This document shows positions 58,472 through 64,000 of a DNA stretch of 64,000 nt, one piece after another; positions within the stretch are counted from its first letter, which is position 1; each line of letters begins with the position of its first letter. The stretch is from Syncephalastrum monosporum B8922. Lineage: Eukaryota > Mucoromycota > Mucoromycetes > Mucorales > Syncephalastraceae. The notes beneath the pieces are model-generated. The model did no database searches. It was not told the DNA's origin and was given only the letters and a program-made list of their open reading frames with translations. The position numbers were made by a program, and so were the translations under genes. The stretch is taken from positions 1 to 64,000 of the forward strand of contig JNEN01001230.1 in assembly GCA_000697355.1 (NCBI GenBank). Reading direction: 5' to 3'.

Positions 58472-58573
58472 CTTTCCTCTCTTTGGAGCAATACGAATGT
58501 GTCGCATAAAATAAAAGGAGAGGCCTTGTTGCCAGACATGTTCCCCCTATTTGCTCTTCTTTTGCACCAAAAC

Positions 58574-59810
58574 ATGACTTCCAGCAGCCATACCACCTCG
58601 TCCACGGACGAGTCGCAGCTGTTCTCTCCACCGCCCGAGCATGATGACTGCCGGATGCTGGATGAAACCGACTCGGACAAGGATCTCGTCATCACCTCAC
58701 TCACTGAGTCTCTTCAGATCCATAAAGAGATCCTCGAGCGGCTGCACCACGACAAGGAAGCCTTCATTGCAAAGACCAACGAGGAGCGCCTCGAGGAGCG
58801 AGAGGAGACGGAGCGGCTCGTCCAGGAAGCCATGGAGCGCTACCGTCGGCTCGAGACAGCATACACAACAGTGGTCCAAGAATTGGAGGCAAAGAAGGCG
58901 GAGTACAACAGGATGGAGTCGAAATTCTACGCACATGTCAAAAGGTAAAAAAAGAACGATCATTCTTTGCACACATAGAACACACATGGACACATATATA
59001 CACATATATATACACATATATGACTTGTTTACTCATCGAGGCATGAATGAATAACAATACTGCAGCATACGACCCACGGACGATGACCTGTCCACTATTC
59101 AATACGAGATCAATCACCTGTCAAGTCAACTGAATAATTTCTGCATGAGTCTGAAATCCAAGCTAGACCGGCAGGCAGGGACCGCCTTCTTTTTCGACCA
59201 CTACGACGCCCTCGGACTGCACAGCCATCTGCCCACAGACGAGGACGGCGTACTGGAGCCCGGTCTACTGACCATGCTGACCGAGAAACTCATCAACGAT
59301 ATCCTGGCAAAGGACGTGTTTGGCCAGCCCATCCACGCTGGTGTATCCGTCAACGACACCTTCCAGGAGCTCAACACGTGGATCGGCGAGCGGAATGCAG
59401 ACTGGGCGACACGACTACGGCAGCAGGTGGCAGCACTGGTGGTCAAGTGTCCCGGGCCGGAAGAAGAGCAGCGCATGGACGAGGCGGTCCAAGGCCTGAT
59501 CGAGACCACGGCGAACGTGCTGAGCCAGATATACCCCGGTGCGATGGAGACACAGCGTAAAAAGCTGGACGCCATCTTTGCACGCGCGACGAAGCTCAAC
59601 CTGGCGATGAAGGGGCAAGAGATCACGGTATGCTGTGCATCGATGGAAGAGGGGGCAGTCGTCGAGCTGGACGAGCGACTGCTGCAGCCTGCTTCCAAGG
59701 GCAAGCCGGAGGGCAAGGTCTTGCTCGTAGTTGCACCCCCCTTCGTTGCGGCCGACCCGCGTGATGAAGAGCACGGGTTCATTATCCATGGCAAGGCCTA
59801 TTGTGTTTGA
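58574..59810 (+). CDS. Coiled-coil protein of unknown function
   Basis: Exons 58574-58944 and 59066-59810 total 1116 bases, giving 371 residues. Residues 1-35 are Ser/Asp-rich, residues about 40-125 are a strong coiled coil (IHKEILERLHHDKEAFIAK...RLEEREETERLVQEAMERYRRLE). Then comes a helical domain beginning DDLSTIQYEINHLSSQLNNFC that continues with TAFFFDHYDALGLHS and QPIHAGVSVNDTFQELNTWIGERN. The C-terminal part (ARATKLNLAMKGQEITVCCASMEEG...GKVLLVVAPPFVAADP) looks like a small beta domain. The coiled coil followed by a helical then beta end resembles many fungal cytoskeletal or signalling adaptors, but I do not recognise the family. An upstream in-frame ATG at 58499 exists; 58574 is preferred because the intervening residues look untranslated. 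Confidence 0.75.
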
Positions 59811-60092
59811 ATCGATCCAGTAATATAATACCGTCTGCTTTACTGCATGCATTGGATGCCTACTTTTCCTTTTTACCTGTCCGCCTTCTCTTCTTTGTGT
59901 CACCTGAACAAGCGCGGTTGACTTTTTCCTTTTTCTTGTGTGTACTGTATAAGAGTGTGTGACACACAGAAAGAGATTCAGTTGTCGCAGTTGAATCAGG
60001 AAGTGGCTTGAAGACCGCTTCCCTCTCACAAGAAAAAAAAAAGTTTCATACTTCCCTCTTTTTTTTTTTACTTTACTCCTCCTTTCCCTGTC

Positions 60093-63000
60093 ATGGAAGC
60101 TTCCGCTGAAGTACTCCAGCAGCTTGCCCCGGTGTTGGCTAGTCTGCAGTCGCCGGATAACAACCAAAGGTATCTACTTTCTCCGAGTCGAAATAAACGC
60201 ACACATATATACATATATATCATATATGTATCATACCATACACTGCGCACCTCGCCTGTCACGGAAAGCTTATTTCGTACCCGTTCCTCCGTCCTTTTCT
60301 TTTCCACCCTCCAGATCTGCTGCCGAGACTCAGTTGAACGAGACGTGGGTCAAGCAACAACCCGACCTCCTCCTTGTTGGTCTGGGTCAGTTCATTGCTC
60401 ACAACAACGACCCCCAGGTAAGGACAATAACAGAAAAAAAAAGACAACTTTGCCCAAGGAATGGCTGGCTCATGAATGGCCTGCACACCCTCAGCTTCGC
60501 TCGCAATGCAGTGTTCTGCTTCGCCGTTTGGCGTTCCGCCCTTCCGTGACCTCGCCGGACACGGACGCTCGTCTCTATGACACCGTTCAGGAACAGACCC
60601 GCTCTGCAATCAAGGACCTTTTGCTCGCGGCATTGGCCAACGAAACGGACGTGTCCGCTCGCCATAAAGTTTCCGATACCATTGCTGAAATTGCAAAGTC
60701 GGATCTGGCCGATGGCAGTAAGTAGTATAAGGAATCAAGGACAAGGTTGAAACTCATCGCGTGTCTTACTCTCTCTTTCGCTCCCTTCTTCGTACTCCTT
60801 GTATATAGACCAGTGGCCCACTCTTTTGAAGGCTCTGTTTGAGTGTAGCCAGTCGCCTAACGCTGCTCACCGCGAGTCTGCATTCCGCATCCTCGCCAGC
60901 GTCCCTGAACTGATTGCCGACCAGAGCAACGACACCCTCAAGACTGTCTTCCTTGGCAGCTTGACTGACAATGAAAGCATGGCTGTGAGTAACCCATTGC
61001 ATACTTTGAAGGATGCCACCCCCCGTCCCTCTCGCATTCAGCTGATAAATGTATGATCCACTAGGTGCGTCTCGAGGCCATGAAGGCTGCCGCTGCATAC
61101 ATTGGTCAGGCTGATGAGGACACCCAGAAGGAACTGGGAACCTTGATGCCCCATATGCTTGAGGTAAGCAACGGATTTCATGCCAAACCGGCCTCCATCT
61201 CACCTATCGCAGACTCTCGCCCCCTTTGTGCAAGCACGTGACGATCAGACCCTGGTGGATGCCTTTATCACCCTGATCGAGTTGGCCGACAGCTGCCCTC
61301 GTCTGTTCAAGCCCATCCTCCCCAACCTCTTGTCTGTCAGCGTCAGTATCGCCAAGGACAAGGACTTTGATGACCGCACGCGTCAGACCGCCCTCGAGAT
61401 GATGCTCACCATCGCCGAATCTGCTCCTGCCCTTGCTCGCAAAACCCCCAACTTTGCCGCCGAGCTCGTCCCCGTCGCCATGGAGATGGTCACTGATATC
61501 GAGGATGAGGAGTCTTGGTACACCACTGAGGACGTAAGTAATATTGATTCAGGGAAAGAAAAGGGCGATCAGAACTGATCTAATCTTTTATCTCTAGATT
61601 GATGAGGATGACAACGAGGAGAACTACGTTGTGGGTGAGAGCACTCTGGACCGCTTGGCCCGTACCGTGGGCGGCAAGTCCGTCGTGCCCGTCTGCTTCC
61701 AGTTCATCCCTCAGATGCTCCAGTCGAGCGATTGGCAGCAGCGCCGCGCCGCGCTCATGACCATCTCGTCTATTGGCGAGGGCTGTGTCAAGGTCATGAA
61801 GCCCGAGCTTGGCAATATTATGCAGACCATCCTTCCCTACAGCAAGGACCCTCACCCGCGCGTCCGCTACGCCGTCTGCAATGCCATCGGCCAGATGTCC
61901 ACCGATTTCTGTCCGTTCCTTCAAAAGAACTTCCACGAGGCCGTGATCTCGTCCCTCCTGCCCCTTATGGATGACGCGTCCCAGCCCCGCGTCCAGGCCC
62001 ATGCCGCCGCTGCCATGGTCAACTTCTGCGAGGAAGCCGACAAGGCCACGCTTGAGCCTTACCTCGATTCTATCTTTGAGCGCCTGCTCGTCTTGCTGCG
62101 CACCCCCAAGACCTACGTCCAGGAGCAAGCCATCACAACCATCGCCACCGTCGCTGACTGTGCCGAGAGCAAGTTTGTCAAGTACCACAACGTCATTGTT
62201 CCCCTTCTGCTTGACATCCTCCGCCAGGCCACCGACAAGCAATACCGTTCGCTCCGCAGCCGCGCCATCGAGTGCGCGTCGCTGATCGCTCTTGCCATTG
62301 GCAAGGAGGCCTTTGCGCCCTACACCGAGAACTTCATCCATATCCTTGCCGAGATTCAGCAGTCTGTCACCGAGGCTGATGACGTGCAGTCGACCTACCT
62401 CCTTGCAGCTTGGGCTCGCGTCTGCAAGATGATGGGCCAGGACTTCTTGCCCTACCTGCCCAACATCATGCCTCCGCTCCTGCAGTCGGCCCGCATTACG
62501 CCCGAGTTCATCTTTGTCGATCCCACCGAGGATGACGTTGAGGCCAAGTACCCCACCGATGATGGCTGGGAGTTCATTGGTCTGCAGGGCCAGCAGATTG
62601 GCATCAAGACCTCGACGCTCGAGGAGAAGTGCACCGCTATCGAGATGTTGATCAGCTACGCTCGCGACTTGGGCGCCGGTTTCCTGCCCTACGTCGGCCA
62701 AGTTCTCGAGATTGCCGTGCCTCTCTTGAAGTTCTACTTCCACGACGGTGTCCGCCATACCGCTGCTCAGCTGCTTCCTATCCTTCTTAAGGACGCCAAG
62801 GACGCCAACGTTGCGCCCAACGAGTTGCTCAGCATCTGGCGCACCATCTACGACAAGGTGATGCCTCTTCTCAACAATGAGGACGAGATCCCCTTCGTGG
62901 CCGAGCTCTTCTCGACTTTCAGTGACTGCGTTGAGGTCCTCGGCGAGAACTGCCTTCAGGCCGCCGAGCAGGAGGCTTTCGTTGGCGCCATGGAGGAACA

Positions 63001-63871
63001 GCTGAAGCGCATCTACGAAAACCTGGGTGCGCTCGAGACCCGCAAGCAGAGCGGCGAGTACGATGCTGAGGACGACATTGAGGATGTTGAGGAGCTGACG
63101 GATGAAGACGCTCTCAGCGAGATCGCTCGTGCGAACCAGACCGTGATCAAGATGCACCGCGGTGCCTACCTTCCTTACTTTGAGAAGCTGATCCCGTACA
63201 CCCTCCAGTTCCTGAGCCATCCCAGCATGGCTGCCCGCCAATGGGCCATCTGCGTCTATGACGATCTTGTCGAGTTCATGGGTCCCGCGTCGTTCAACTA
63301 CTCCAACTACTTTTTGCAGCCCATGGGCTCTGCCCTTCAGGATCCCGCCCCCGAAGTGCGCCAAGCTGCTGCATACGGCTGGGGTGTCATCGGCCAGATG
63401 GGCGGTGAGCAGTATGCGGACGCATGCGTCGCTGCTCTTGAGCCCCTCTTTGCCATTATTAACGCCCCCAACGCGCGCGACGACGAGCTCATCTATGTTA
63501 CTGAAAACGCCGTTTCGGCCGTGGCCAAGATTTGCAAGTACAACAGCAGCAAGGTCCCGGTAGATAACGTGATCCCCATGTGGTTCAACGCGCTCCCCAT
63601 CACTCACGACGAGCAAGAAGCTGCGCCTGTCTACGCTTACCTCTTGGAGCTGCTCGAGGCCAACCACCCTGCCGTTCTGAACATGCCCAGTCTTGTCAAG
63701 ATCTTCACCACCGTCCTCGCTGCGGATATCCTTCAGGAGGAGTTGACCATGCGCGTGGTCAACAGCCTCAAGGTGGTCCTCGGTGGTGTCGATGAGGCTA
63801 CCCGGACCCAGCTGTGGAACTCGATCACGCCAGATGCCCGTTCCAAGTTGCAAGCCAAGGGCTACGTTTAA
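60093..63871 (+). CDS. PSE1: Importin beta Pse1/Kap121 (IPO5)
   Basis: Karyopherin beta that carries ribosomal proteins, histones and transcription factors through the nuclear pore. Exons 60093-60169, 60315-60417, 60495-60717, 60809-60984, 61065-61163, 61213-61533 and 61598-63871 total 3273 bases, giving 1090 residues, matching yeast Pse1 (1089). HEAT repeats run throughout. N-terminal blocks are LASLQSPDNNQRSAAE and QCSVLLRRLAFRP (Ran binding region); central blocks are GESTLDRLARTVGGKSVVPV, HPRVRYAVCNAIGQM and the acidic loop DAEDDIEDVEELTDED. C-terminal VRQAAAYGWGVIGQMGG follows. The large last exon is unusually GC-rich at third positions, which also leaves a long open frame on the opposite strand. 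Confidence 0.97.
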
Positions 63872-64000
63872 TCTACACTGCATACTTTAGTTACTTACTG
63901 ATTCCCTCCCTTCCCCACCCCTTTAAACCCCATCCCGCGTACACGCCTTTCTGTACATCCACACAGACTCACACAAACACATTCAGAAACACACAGATTT

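Noticed and set aside
61580..63883. A 767-residue open frame on the minus strand across PSE1
   Set aside because: It is antisense to the large, clearly conserved PSE1 exon. It results from GC-rich third positions in a highly codon-biased gene; its translation has repetitive Leu/Val/Glu/His composition and no family match.

Overview
This is a fungal nuclear window. Genes are broken by short introns (about 40-130 bases, GT...AG) that join in frame. The products include Kex2, Vac14, Rrb1, Pse1, C1-THF synthase and a GT62 mannosyltransferase. The mix of a CCG-motif tetraspanin, a PC-esterase-like type II membrane protein, Gln/His-rich disordered proteins and compact introns points to an early-diverging fungus. 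Mucoromycota is my best inference, not a proven assignment.

I support 26 protein-coding genes and two decayed genes. Layout: 1-2.1 kb is a graveyard with a Tc1/mariner transposase remnant (+) and a short-chain dehydrogenase remnant (-). 2.5-16.8 kb is gene-dense: mitochondrial C1-tetrahydrofolate synthase (+), RhoGAP (-), fatty acid elongase (+), PC-esterase-like protein (-), metallophosphoesterase (-), Rax1-like RGS membrane protein (+) and tetraspanin (+). 16.8-23.7 kb holds three minus-strand housekeeping genes: Mog1, Vac14 and Rrb1/GRWD1. 24.5-29.3 kb has a dolichyldiphosphatase-like PAP2 enzyme (+), a GPI-anchored periplasmic-binding-protein-like surface protein (-) and a BRCT protein with an SQ/TQ-rich N-terminus (-). 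30.9-32.2 kb is a disordered poly-Q protein. 32.2-37.9 kb is a gene-poor, AT-rich tract with a single tiny two-exon gene for a secreted 66-residue protein. 37.9-53 kb carries a GT62 mannosyltransferase, a SAM methyltransferase with a disordered N-terminus, mitochondrial malic enzyme, an AT-hook protein, an unrecognised nine-exon protein and an AVT3/4-type vacuolar amino acid transporter. 52.8-63.9 kb is all plus strand: ALKBH1, Kex2, an Rtc3/SBDS-like small protein, a coiled-coil protein of unknown function and importin beta Pse1/Kap121.

No operon logic applies. A loose secretory/endomembrane theme recurs (elongase, DOLPP1, GT62, Kex2, Vac14, AVT, PC-esterase), and two nuclear transport factors are present (Mog1, Pse1). 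I take this as coincidence unless synteny says otherwise. For 13 genes I counted exon lengths and found the sum divisible by three, which makes those models firm. No rRNA, convincing tRNA, CRISPR array or intact mobile element was seen. The least described parts are the small secreted protein in the gene-poor tract, the nine-exon unknown, the GPI-anchored binding-protein-like gene and the BRCT protein.
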